From NCBI GenBank assembly GCA_964571295.1, contig CAZNAO010000007.1:1-27769 (forward strand): a stretch of DNA of 27,769 nucleotides, in the 5' to 3' direction. The number at the start of each line of letters is the position of its first letter. Within the stretch, counting starts at the first letter, position 1. The notes under the pieces are model-generated. The model made no database searches. It was not told the origin of the DNA and was given only the letters and a program-made list of their open reading frames with translations. This DNA comes from UBA922 sp964571295 (GTDB lineage: Bacteria > Patescibacteriota > Patescibacteriia > Magasanikbacterales > UBA922). Shown here piece by piece: positions 15,674-22,850 of the stretch. The translations under genes were made by a program, and so were the position numbers.

Positions 15674-15699
15674 ATAGGTAATTATTGCTTAGTTGTCAA
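15671..15699 (-). promoter_or_regulatory. Near-consensus promoter of GC-rich gene 3
   Basis: On the minus strand a perfect TTGACA (15694-15699) is exactly 17 bases from TATCCT (15671-15676). Confidence 0.75.
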
Positions 15700-15734
15700 T
15701 TGGTGGTTTTTATACACAGACTGGTGGATAAGTA

Positions 15735-15766
15735 GGGTTGTCAACGGGAGGATAGTGGGGTAAAAT
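15735..15766 (+). promoter_or_regulatory. mraZ promoter with three G-triplet repeats (candidate MraZ box)
   Basis: TTGTCA (15738-15743) and TAAAAT (15761-15766) are 17 bases apart. GGG occurs at 15735, 15746 and 15757, exactly 11 bases apart, as AGGG, CGGG and TGGG, from the -35 to the -10. MraZ in gamma-proteobacteria binds direct TGGGN repeats about one helical turn apart in front of its own gene, so this is a likely autoregulatory operator. Confidence 0.6.
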
Positions 15767-15853
15767 GTCTTGTAGTGGTGAATTGTGGGGAATTTCTTCA
15801 TCTAGAGAGTACTACGCCATGCTTGTCTGTGGAACTCTCACGGCTTAACATCA

Positions 15854-15878
15854 GATTCCCGTTTTCGCGGGAATGACG
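15854..15878. repeat. ATTCCCG-CGGGAAT inverted repeat before mraZ
   Basis: ATTCCCG (15855-15861) pairs with CGGGAAT (15868-15874), loop TTTTCG. It resembles the widespread GATTCCCG...CGGGAATGACG short dispersed repeats. It covers the only G-rich stretch before the mraZ start, so it could also affect translation. The rest of the 310-base gap at 15575-15884 holds only the divergent promoters, the operators and a GAGAGT/ACTCTC pair (15805-15810, 15834-15839). Confidence 0.5.
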
Positions 15879-15884
15879 AATTCT

Positions 15885-16316
15885 ATGTTTATCGGTGAAT
15901 ATAGCCACAATTTAGATGAGAAAGGTCGCCTTGCAATACCCAAGAAGTTTCGGGCTGATCTTTCACAAGGTGCAGTTGTCACGCGCGGGCTGGATAGCTG
16001 CCTATTTTTGTACACCAAAGCTGAGTGGGCAAAACTTGCCGAAAAATTGGCACAATTGCCATTTTCCCAGGCAAATACTCGTGCATTCGCACGATTGATG
16101 CTTGCGGGGGCGATGGATGTAGAAGTTGATAAACAGGGGCGTGTCATGCTTCCTCCGTACTTGCGAACATTTGCCGGACTGTCGAAGTCGGTCATTGTCG
16201 CAGGTCTCTACAATCGTCTTGAAATTTGGGACGAGGAGAAATGGAAGTCATACACTACCGCGACCGAGTCCGAAAGTACGTCGATTGCTGAACAAATGGG
16301 AACCTTAGGTGTATGA
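15885..16316 (+). CDS. mraZ: MraZ, transcriptional regulator of the division and cell wall cluster
   Basis: A 143-residue protein. The ATG at 15885 gives the family's standard start, MFIGEYSHNLDEKGRLAIPKKFR; an ATG at 15873 would add four residues from inside the hairpin repeat. The second AbrB-like half carries VEVDKQGRVMLPPYLR (about 85-100). MraZ forms ring-shaped oligomers, binds DNA through the two AbrB-like halves and represses its own operon. The candidate operator is at 15735-15760. The stop overlaps the rsmH start by ATGA, so translation is coupled. The cluster order mraZ-rsmH-ftsL is the common bacterial one. Confidence 0.95.
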   Translation: MFIGEYSHNLDEKGRLAIPKKFRADLSQGAVVTRGLDSCLFLYTKAEWAKLAEKLAQLPFSQANTRAFARLMLAGAMDVEVDKQGRVMLPPYLRTFAGLSKSVIVAGLYNRLEIWDEEKWKSYTTATESESTSIAEQMGTLGV

Positions 16317-17227
16317 GACATATTCCCGTTCTCCTGTCAGAAGTGCTTCATGCACTTGAGTTAGCGCCAGGAAAAAATATTATCGACTGCACACTCGGAG
16401 ACGCAGGACATTCTGAACACATACTCGAGGCAACAAGTCCGACCGGGAAATTGCTTGGAATTGATGCAGATCCTGAAGCATTACTCCGTGCGAAGAATTT
16501 TCTCCATCGGTTTGATGAAAGAGTGGTGTATGTGCGAGAGAATTTCGAACATCTGGAATCAATTGTGAGAGAGTACTCGTTTGGTCCGGTCGATGGAATT
16601 CTGATGGATTTTGGGTGGTCTACTCCGCAATTCGAAGAACGGAAGCGGGGATTCAGCTTTCAAAATATGGATGAGACGCTCGATATGCGTTATGGCGGAA
16701 TGATTGATCCTTCGCGAAGAACTGCGGCTGAACTGATTGCCGAAGCTACTCCGAATGAGCTTGAAGAGATATTTCGAGTATATGGAGAAGAGCGATTGTC
16801 GAGTGAAATTGCACATGCAGTCCATGTAGCACGAAAAGAAAAAACGATCGCGACTGTCGGAGATCTGGTCGAGGTGGTACTTCAGACCTATCGGGTGAAG
16901 CTCAAGACTGACAAGGAGATTCCGTGGATCGGAGGGTTACACCCGGCGACCAAAGTATTCCAGGCGCTCCGAATCGCAGTCAATGACGAACTGGGAGTGA
17001 TTGAGCGGGTATTACCTCAAGCACTGAAAATATTGGATCGAGGAGGAATACTTGCAATCATCACCTTTCATTCGCTTGAAGACCGGATCGTCAAACATTA
17101 TTTCAAAAAACATTCAGGCAAAGAATTTACTATTATTACCAAAAAACCAATCGTCGCAGGTACCGAGGAATACAAGAGTAATCCCCGCGCACGATCGGCA
17201 AAATTACGAGTTTTAAAAAGAGTATGA
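16313..17227 (+). CDS. rsmH: RsmH, 16S rRNA (cytosine-1402 N4)-methyltransferase
   Basis: A 304-residue SAM-dependent methyltransferase (formerly MraW) that methylates N4 of C1402 in the ribosomal P site. It starts with the family motif HIPVLLSEVL; the SAM site is IIDCTLGDAGHSEHIL and LLGIDADPEAL (about 22-60), followed by GILMDFGWSTPQFE (about 97), where usual members have DLGVSS-Q, FSFQNMDETLDMRY, and the C-terminal FQALRIAVNDEL, IITFHSLEDRIVKHYF and NPRARSAKLRVLKR. Length is normal. It overlaps mraZ before it and the ftsL-like gene after it by four bases each (ATGA), indicating one tightly coupled operon. Confidence 0.96.
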   Translation: MRHIPVLLSEVLHALELAPGKNIIDCTLGDAGHSEHILEATSPTGKLLGIDADPEALLRAKNFLHRFDERVVYVRENFEHLESIVREYSFGPVDGILMDFGWSTPQFEERKRGFSFQNMDETLDMRYGGMIDPSRRTAAELIAEATPNELEEIFRVYGEERLSSEIAHAVHVARKEKTIATVGDLVEVVLQTYRVKLKTDKEIPWIGGLHPATKVFQALRIAVNDELGVIERVLPQALKILDRGGILAIITFHSLEDRIVKHYFKKHSGKEFTIITKKPIVAGTEEYKSNPRARSAKLRVLKRV

Positions 17228-17568
17228 ACGCATACGCACGAAAAAAAACAACACTGAAGGATAAACGGGAGAGTATCCGAAAGATTGTTCTCGGTCGGAC
17301 ATTCCGGATGGTTTTATCATGTCTCATGTTTGCGGTCGGTATCTTGTATATGTGGCAGGTAAATACCGTATCTGCAAAAGGATATGTAATTTCTGATTAT
17401 GAGAAAAAAGTTACGCAATTGGAACGAGAGACCCGAAGTCTGGATGTGGAAATCGCTCGACATACCTCGATCAAGACTGTGCGTGAGCGACTTAGTGAGT
17501 CTCACTATGAACCAGTCGCGAATGCACAATACGCAGTCCTTGCAAGTGAAGTGGTGGCAAAGCGGTAA
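17224..17568 (+). CDS. FtsL-like division membrane protein
   Basis: A 114-residue bitopic protein: basic cytoplasmic N terminus (about 1-30), one membrane helix (about 33-52, LSCLMFAVGILYMW) and an outside coiled coil (about 58-95, YVISDYEKKVTQLERETRSLDVEIARHTSI). This layout, the size and the place directly after rsmH are those of FtsL, which joins FtsB and FtsQ in the divisome and signals septal peptidoglycan synthesis. FtsL proteins share little sequence, so the call relies on layout and synteny. ftsI and the mur genes, which normally follow, are not here: the operon ends at a hairpin repeat. Confidence 0.75.
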   Translation: MNAYARKKTTLKDKRESIRKIVLGRTFRMVLSCLMFAVGILYMWQVNTVSAKGYVISDYEKKVTQLERETRSLDVEIARHTSIKTVRERLSESHYEPVANAQYAVLASEVVAKR

Positions 17569-17580
17569 TGTATTAATCGG

Positions 17581-17680
17581 AAAATCGAAAGTCTATAAAG
17601 TAAAATACACAAGATTATTTCTTGTGTATTTTTGTACTCACTTTTGATTTTTAGGTTTTACCACTTTTAGACTTTTTTGT
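17581..17680. repeat. Terminator-bearing intergenic repeat, copy B
   Basis: AAAATACACAAGA (17602-17614) pairs with TCTTGTGTATTTT (17620-17632), loop TTATT. The left flank TCGAAAGTCTATAAAGTA matches copy A near 8400-8440 read on the other strand. The right flank contains further AAAGTC-like words in inverse orientation. Confidence 0.6.
17602..17634 (+). terminator. Terminator of the mraZ-rsmH-ftsL operon
   Basis: A 13-pair hairpin with a TTATT loop, followed by a T-rich stretch, 34 bases after the ftsL-like stop. Confidence 0.7.
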
Positions 17681-17688
17681 GGTATACT
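17680..17688 (+). promoter_or_regulatory. Extended -10 promoter of the clp operon
   Basis: TGGTATACT (17680-17688) is an extended -10; a possible -35 TTTACC at 17657 is 20 bases away, which is long. The first start codon is 27 bases downstream. Confidence 0.5.
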
Positions 17689-17715
17689 AATAAAGAATAG
17701 TTTACCTATGTGTCT

Positions 17716-18066
17716 ATGTGGCTTTTAATTCTCCAACGGCTGATACTCGAATTTTTCTTTGATTTCATATACGCACCGATCTGGTGGTACACCTCAGGCC
17801 TTGCACGAGCCGGGCGTTTTTCGGCACGTTTGGTCGCGACAGGGAATGCGCAGTTCGCTCCAGGTTTGTGGCTTCACAATATTTTCGTTCCCATGTTCGG
17901 TCAATATGACTGGCAGGGAAGGCTAGTGAGTTTTTTTGTCCGTCTTGTCAACGTGATTATACGGTCACTACTTCTCATTCTCTGGGTTATATTTTCTTTT
18001 GTCGTTTTTTTGCTGTGGATCGGGATTCCTATTTTTATTATATATACGTTGATTTATTCTTTCTAG
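17716..18066 (+). CDS. Hypothetical membrane protein linked to the Clp ATPase
   Basis: A 116-residue protein from the ATG at 17716; a GTG at 17710 would add two residues. It is very hydrophobic and aromatic: an N-terminal amphipathic or membrane stretch (LLILQRLILEFFFDFIYAPIWWY), a middle loop with FSARLVATGNAQFAPGLWLHNIFVPMFGQYDWQGR, and a long hydrophobic C-terminal hairpin (VFLLWIGIPIFIIYTLIYSF). The WLHNIFVPMFGQYDWQGR segment looks like a conserved loop. It is not recognised by family. It ends six bases before the ATG of the membrane-tethered Clp ATPase gene, so the two are co-transcribed and may form one membrane complex. Confidence 0.7.
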   Translation: MWLLILQRLILEFFFDFIYAPIWWYTSGLARAGRFSARLVATGNAQFAPGLWLHNIFVPMFGQYDWQGRLVSFFVRLVNVIIRSLLLILWVIFSFVVFLLWIGIPIFIIYTLIYSF

Positions 18067-18072
18067 TTGTCT

Positions 18073-20841
18073 ATGCTTTTTTCGAAAGCATCATCATTAC
18101 CCATTCTCGTGTGCAGTCTCTGTGGAGGTACCGGAAAGGAGAAGGGTCGTGTCTGTCCCGAATGTCACGGATTGATTCAGGGACTCATGGATCATGAAAC
18201 TTTTGTATACTTTGGCGAACACTATACCGAATATGCAATTAAGCTCCGTAAAGCTCGAAAGATATTGAACGTGCTTCGTATTATCGGGGCATTGGCTGTC
18301 TCATTCGGCCTGTTTGGTTGGTTTTTTTATTACGCATACCAACTTGATCAAATTTCTGACCTTGCAACACCATTATTTTGGTTTACTCCGACAGCAGGAA
18401 ATGCATACCGCACCTTGGTGTGGATTGGTTTGTTGGGTCTTTTGTACGTCTGGTACCGTGTACTCCGCGCGCATACTCCCCATATCCGTTTTACCTATTC
18501 AGGTATTTCCAGTGCTCCATCACAGATGGATGCTCCGTTTACGCAACCGACTACTTGGGAGGCAGTGAAGCGGATGAAGCATTCACGGTATCTCGATTTA
18601 TCGAAGTATCTTTCTCCCGAATCGGAGCGGGTACTCGAAAAAAGTTTTGAATTGGCGAGGAGCTACGGACATACCGAGGTTACTGCATTTCATCTGTTGC
18701 ATACACTTTTTTCCGAAGATAGTGTCCGGAATATCTGCATTCGTTTGCATATTCATCCTGGTTCGATTCAGGCACGCATTGCGACCTCATTCGGTGAGAA
18801 ATCCCCGAAACATTTTTCTCCAATTTTTTCTTCTGACACAGAACAGATTTTGTTCCGTTCTTATTTCATTACCCGTGATAATCACGACCCATTGGTACGC
18901 GCTACCACGATTCTGAAGGCGGTTGTCGAACAGAGTGAGCCGATACAAGAAATGTTGTATGATCTTGAAGTCGATAAGGTGAAGCTCGACAATGTGATCG
19001 AATGGGCGCGTATTCGGGAAACGTTATTTGAAAAATATCATATTTTTGCTGCGGCAGCTGCCGGAGTGTCTAAGCATGGTATGGATCGAGCCATGACCGC
19101 GATCGCTACACCCATGCTTAATCAATTGAGTCACGACCTTACGATCGCTGCGAAATATGGAGATATCGATACGTGTGTTGCGCGAGATTCTGAAATCAAC
19201 GAAATTTTGCGTATTATCGAAGGGGGTGGTAGGAATATCATGTTGGTCGGAGATCATGGGGTCGGGAAGATGACGATCGTGCAAGGTTTGGTCGAGCGGA
19301 TGATTAGGGGTGACGTGCCGAAATTATTGCAGGATAAACGTATGGTTCAGATTTCCACTACGTCGCTTCTTGCCGGTACGACCGCCGCAGGAGCCCAAGA
19401 GCGTCTGATCCGTATTATGAATGAGGTTACCCGTGCACGGAATATTATCCTGTTTATCGATAATATTCATGATCTCATGGGTGTGTCTGACGCTCAGGGA
19501 GAGGGTCTTGATGTGTCCGAATCTCTTGCTGAATATCTCCGAAGTCAACGGTTTGTCATGTTTGCGACAACATTGCCTGATGTATATGCCCGCACGATTG
19601 CGAGATCAGAAATCGGTACCGTATTTTCAAAAATAGATATCCGGGAGATGGATATTAATCAGGCGATACGTGTGCTTGAATCAAAAGCCGGAGCACTGGA
19701 ATATCAGACACGCGTATTTTTTTCATATGATGCGCTTGAAAAAAGTGCTACACTTGCGCATAAATTTTTTACTGACCAGAATCTGCCACAAAGTGCCTTG
19801 GCACTCATGAGTGAGGCAGGGAGTTACGCCCGAAGCACTCATGGCGAACATACACTCGTATCAGGAGATGATGTGGGAGCAGTGGTCGGACAGAAAACCG
19901 GAGTACCAGCCACCTCAATTACTGCATCTGAATCAGAAAAGCTGTTGAAACTTGAAGAGGAAATGCATACCCAGGTCATTGGGCAAAGTGAGGCGGTCGC
20001 AATGGTCGCAAGCGCACTTCGACGCGCTCGCGCTGACATGCGCGCGACCAATCGCCCGATTGCGAGCTTTCTCTTTCTCGGTCCGACGGGTGTCGGAAAA
20101 ACCGAGCTCGCCAAGACGATCGCGCGCGTATATTTTGGCGGAGAAAATCGTATGATCCGCATTGACATGAGTGAATATCAGGATACGAGTGCAATCTACC
20201 GGCTTATCGGACAGCCCGGGAGTCAGGGGTCGGGTATTTTGACCGAAGCGGTACGGCAGCATCCCTTTTCACTCGTACTCTTGGATGAGCTTGAAAAAGC
20301 AGATGCGAATATTTTGAATTTGTTTTTGCAGGTGCTTGACGACGGACGGCTAACCGACAGTACTGGTCGTGTCGTTGATTTTACCAATACGATTATCATT
20401 GCCACTTCGAACGCGGGGACAGGATATGTTGCCGACCGGTTGAAAGCAGGGACAGATCTTGGTACGATCCGTGACGAGCTCATTCGTGGTGAACTTAAAA
20501 ATTATTATCGGCCTGAGTTTCTGAACCGTTTTGATGGAATCGTACTCTTCAAGCCCCTTGAACACTCGGAAATCAAACAGATTGCCGGACTCATGTTGAA
20601 GCAGGTGGCGCGCGATCTTGAGGCGAAAGGTGTTGGGTTTGAAGTGGAAGATGCAGCACTCGAAGCATTGGCAGACGTCGGGTTTGATCCTGATTTTGGT
20701 GCCCGTCCCATGCGCCGTGCCATCCAGGATCGGGTCGAGAATGAGCTTGCAAATCTGGTACTCAAAGGAGAGTTGCGCCGAAGGGATACGGTAATACTTG
20801 GATCCGGGGTCACTCTCCGTGTGGAAAAACCGATGAGATAA
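18073..20841 (+). CDS. Membrane-tethered Clp-type AAA+ ATPase with N-terminal zinc motif
   Basis: A 922-residue protein from the ATG at 18073; a TTG at 18067 is an alternative. The order is a DnaJ-like zinc motif, CSLCGGTG and CPECHG (C14, C17, C28, C31); two membrane helices (about 67-89 and 113-133); a Clp N-terminal repeat domain (about 178-315); AAA+ module 1; AAA+ module 2. Module 1 looks impaired: Walker A is GDHGVGKM-T (393-401) with Met where Thr or Ser is usual, and Walker B is FIDNIHDL (461-468), with Asn for the catalytic Glu. Module 2 is normal: GPTGVGKT (670-677), LLDELEKA (736-743), IIIATSNAG and RPEFLNRFD. Neither the ClpB middle coiled coil nor the I/V-G-F/L ClpP-binding loop after TSNAG is visible. 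It therefore resembles a ClpC/ClpB relative that unfolds proteins at the membrane without a clear ClpP link. It is in an operon with a small membrane protein. Confidence 0.88.
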   Translation: MLFSKASSLPILVCSLCGGTGKEKGRVCPECHGLIQGLMDHETFVYFGEHYTEYAIKLRKARKILNVLRIIGALAVSFGLFGWFFYYAYQLDQISDLATPLFWFTPTAGNAYRTLVWIGLLGLLYVWYRVLRAHTPHIRFTYSGISSAPSQMDAPFTQPTTWEAVKRMKHSRYLDLSKYLSPESERVLEKSFELARSYGHTEVTAFHLLHTLFSEDSVRNICIRLHIHPGSIQARIATSFGEKSPKHFSPIFSSDTEQILFRSYFITRDNHDPLVRATTILKAVVEQSEPIQEMLYDLEVDKVKLDNVIEWARIRETLFEKYHIFAAAAAGVSKHGMDRAMTAIATPMLNQLSHDLTIAAKYGDIDTCVARDSEINEILRIIEGGGRNIMLVGDHGVGKMTIVQGLVERMIRGDVPKLLQDKRMVQISTTSLLAGTTAAGAQERLIRIMNEVTRARNIILFIDNIHDLMGVSDAQGEGLDVSESLAEYLRSQRFVMFATTLPDVYARTIARSEIGTVFSKIDIREMDINQAIRVLESKAGALEYQTRVFFSYDALEKSATLAHKFFTDQNLPQSALALMSEAGSYARSTHGEHTLVSGDDVGAVVGQKTGVPATSITASESEKLLKLEEEMHTQVIGQSEAVAMVASALRRARADMRATNRPIASFLFLGPTGVGKTELAKTIARVYFGGENRMIRIDMSEYQDTSAIYRLIGQPGSQGSGILTEAVRQHPFSLVLLDELEKADANILNLFLQVLDDGRLTDSTGRVVDFTNTIIIATSNAGTGYVADRLKAGTDLGTIRDELIRGELKNYYRPEFLNRFDGIVLFKPLEHSEIKQIAGLMLKQVARDLEAKGVGFEVEDAALEALADVGFDPDFGARPMRRAIQDRVENELANLVLKGELRRRDTVILGSGVTLRVEKPMR

Positions 20842-20847
20842 TACGTT

Positions 20848-21921
20848 ATGTTGGAACATGTACTCTATTTTTTGGTAGCACTTATACTTTCCATTGTTGC
20901 AACCGGTTTTGTTGCGGCTCTTATGCGGCGTTTTGATATTGTTGATCGAGCGCCACGAAAGTCTTCCCGAAAAATTCATACCCGATCCATACCGCTCGGA
21001 GGTGGTCTTGGGATTTTTTTGGTATTTTTTGGAATCATTGGGGTATTGTGGATTACCGAAGGAGAATTTCGAACTGCATTTAATACGATGACCTTGTTCG
21101 GGCTTGGGCTCGGATCCCTCATCCTCATGATCGGCGGGATTCTCGATGATACATACACGCTTCGACCTCGATATCAGATCATTGCGCCGATTTTTGCCTG
21201 CCTCACTATGATTGTTTTGGGTGTGGGCCCCACAGTTATTACGAGCCCGGGTGGTGGCGTCATCGATCTCACGCATATTACGTTTACGCTTGAACCGTTT
21301 ATACATATTGTGCTTTTTGCAGATGTTTTGGTATTTTTGTGGCTTTTTGGTATGATGTTCACTACTAAATTTCTTGATGGTCTCGATGGTTTGGTTTCAG
21401 GTATTGTTGCAATTGCTGCTTTAGTCATCTATGCGGTATCCATCCAACCGCAATGGTTTGACCCGAATGTTGCTTTGCTTGCGATCATATTCGCCGGAAC
21501 TATTCTTGGGTTTTTGGTCTGGAATTTCAATCCTGCCAAGATATTTCTCGGAGAAGGCGGGAGTCTCATGACCGGATTCATTCTTGGAAGTCTTGCTATT
21601 ATTTCAAGAAGCAAAATTGCAATTACGTTCATGGTCGTCGGTATTCCCATGATTGATGTGGTACGGGTTATGATTATGCGGGTTATCAAAAAGCGTCCGG
21701 TATATATTGGAGATCGTGAGCACCTGCATTATCGACTGATCGAATCTGGACTCAGTCACCGACAAGCGGTATTATTGCTGTATGCGATTTCGTTGTTGTT
21801 TGGTATGACTGCCTTGTTCATTCAGGCCGAACATCAGTTGATCGCACTATCATTTATTTTTATTCTCATGCTGCTTATCGGATTGTGGCTTTCAAAGAAA
21901 GATCATTCATCATCCTGTTAA
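20848..21921 (+). CDS. WecA/MraY-family polyprenyl-phosphate sugar-1-phosphate transferase
   Basis: A 357-residue protein with about ten membrane helices. The family transfers an amino-sugar phosphate from a UDP-sugar to undecaprenyl phosphate, the first step in making surface glycans; the exact sugar is not visible. Motifs are GGGLGIFLVF near 51, GGILDD with D100 and D101, KFLDGLDGL (D177, D180), NPAKIFLGEGGSLMTGF (about 229-245) and HLHYRL (from 292). In most family members the fourth motif reads GD(S/T)GS; here the Asp is Glu (E236). The Asn that usually precedes LDGLDG is replaced by Lys-Phe. The His motif and GDREHLHYRL context favour the WecA/TagO group over MraY. It starts six bases after the clp stop, so it is in the same operon. 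Confidence 0.88.
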   Translation: MLEHVLYFLVALILSIVATGFVAALMRRFDIVDRAPRKSSRKIHTRSIPLGGGLGIFLVFFGIIGVLWITEGEFRTAFNTMTLFGLGLGSLILMIGGILDDTYTLRPRYQIIAPIFACLTMIVLGVGPTVITSPGGGVIDLTHITFTLEPFIHIVLFADVLVFLWLFGMMFTTKFLDGLDGLVSGIVAIAALVIYAVSIQPQWFDPNVALLAIIFAGTILGFLVWNFNPAKIFLGEGGSLMTGFILGSLAIISRSKIAITFMVVGIPMIDVVRVMIMRVIKKRPVYIGDREHLHYRLIESGLSHRQAVLLLYAISLLFGMTALFIQAEHQLIALSFIFILMLLIGLWLSKKDHSSSC

Positions 21922-21929
21922 TTTTTTAT

Positions 21930-22409
21930 ATGGAATCTGGTAAAAAAACTCAGGAGAAGAAAAAGATAGGGAAATGGTGGGTTATTGCCTTTCTTGGCGC
22001 CGCAGTTTTTTTATTTTTTTGGAATAAATTCTACTGGCCAAAAGCTGAGTATGTGGTCAATGACACGACGATTACCGTACTCGTTGCGAGTACGATCCAG
22101 CATCAATATCGCGGCCTTGGTAATCGTGATACGATCGCTCCGTATGACGGCATGATGTTTCCATTTCTAACCTATGCGCGACATGGGTTTGTCATGCGGG
22201 ACATGCGTTTTCCGATTGATATCATTTGGCTTCGGGACGGAGTAGTTGTTGATCTCGCAGAACGCGTGCTGCCTGAATCAGGGGTAAGCGAGGCCCAATT
22301 ACGTATTTATCGACCTCGGGCAGAGGCTAATGCGGTACTTGAATTACCTGCTGGACGAGCTTCAGAGCTTGGGATCTCGATCGGGACGCAGGTCATAGAG
22401 ACGAAGTAG
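21930..22409 (+). CDS. DUF192 protein with N-terminal membrane anchor
   Basis: A 159-residue protein from the ATG at 21930; a GTG at 21885 inside the previous gene is less likely. A Lys-rich start and one membrane helix (about 15-33, WWVIAFLGAAVFLFFW) place the rest outside. The DUF192 domain (about 42-155) shows QYRGLGNRDTIAPYDGMMFPF, HGFVMRDMRFPIDIIWL and VLELPAG. DUF192 proteins are small extracytoplasmic beta proteins of unknown activity. It is eight bases after the WecA-like gene, so it probably ends the operon that begins near 17700. Confidence 0.88.
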   Translation: MESGKKTQEKKKIGKWWVIAFLGAAVFLFFWNKFYWPKAEYVVNDTTITVLVASTIQHQYRGLGNRDTIAPYDGMMFPFLTYARHGFVMRDMRFPIDIIWLRDGVVVDLAERVLPESGVSEAQLRIYRPRAEANAVLELPAGRASELGISIGTQVIETK

Positions 22410-22413
22410 ATAC

Positions 22414-22442
22414 TTGACTTTTTCCTCCTTATTTAGTATAGT
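22414..22442 (+). promoter_or_regulatory. Promoter of rplU
   Basis: TTGACT (22414-22419) and TATAGT (22437-22442) are 17 bases apart. A leader of about 42 bases follows, ending in GGAG that sits only two to three bases before the ATG, unusually close. Confidence 0.7.
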
Positions 22443-22490
22443 ATTCCTGTTTCCCAAAACATTTATTAAAATCTTAGTTAATTTTGGAGT

Positions 22491-22802
22491 ATGTTCGCAG
22501 TTATTGAAACCGGCGGAAAGCAGTACCTCGTGAAAGCGGGAGACGTCCTCAAGGTTGAAAAACTCGACGTGGAAGCTGGCAAAGAAGTAGTATTTGACAA
22601 GATACTTCTTACTGCTGACGACAACGGCGAGAATGTAAAACTTGGTAATCCATATTTGAATGGAGTAAGCGTCGCTGCGGTTGTAGAGGGTCAAGGTCGC
22701 CATGACAAAGTTCGGGTCGTAAAATATAAACGAAAGGTGCGTTACAAGAGAACGATCGGACACAAGCAGGCCTTTACGAAAGTAAAAATTTCAAAGGTCT
22801 AA
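22491..22802 (+). CDS. rplU: Ribosomal protein bL21
   Basis: A 103-residue protein of normal length with the family's start, FAVIETGGKQYLVKAGD, the middle VEKLDVEAGKEVVFDKILL and the basic end VVKYKRKVRYKRTIGHKQAFTKVKI. It binds 23S rRNA in the large subunit. It has its own promoter and terminator. rpmA (bL27), which follows rplU in most bacteria, is not present: the next gene is convergent recR. Confidence 0.97.
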   Translation: MFAVIETGGKQYLVKAGDVLKVEKLDVEAGKEVVFDKILLTADDNGENVKLGNPYLNGVSVAAVVEGQGRHDKVRVVKYKRKVRYKRTIGHKQAFTKVKISKV

Positions 22803-22814
22803 ATCTACAAGCAT

Positions 22815-22850
22815 AATAAAAACTCTCCGTATATACGGAGAGTTTTTATT
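22815..22850. terminator. Perfect bidirectional terminator, rplU/recR
   Basis: A 36-base perfect palindrome with core CTCTCCGT-ATAT-ACGGAGAG, flanked by AAAAA on the left and TTTTT on the right. It ends rplU on the plus strand and the dnaB-ybaB-recR operon on the minus strand; its right edge overlaps the recR stop region. Confidence 0.92.

Noticed and set aside
20350..21306. 318-codon minus-strand frame across the clp and WecA-like genes
   Set aside because: It crosses two well-recognised plus-strand genes, and its product is a Lys/Arg/Asn-rich sequence without any motif.
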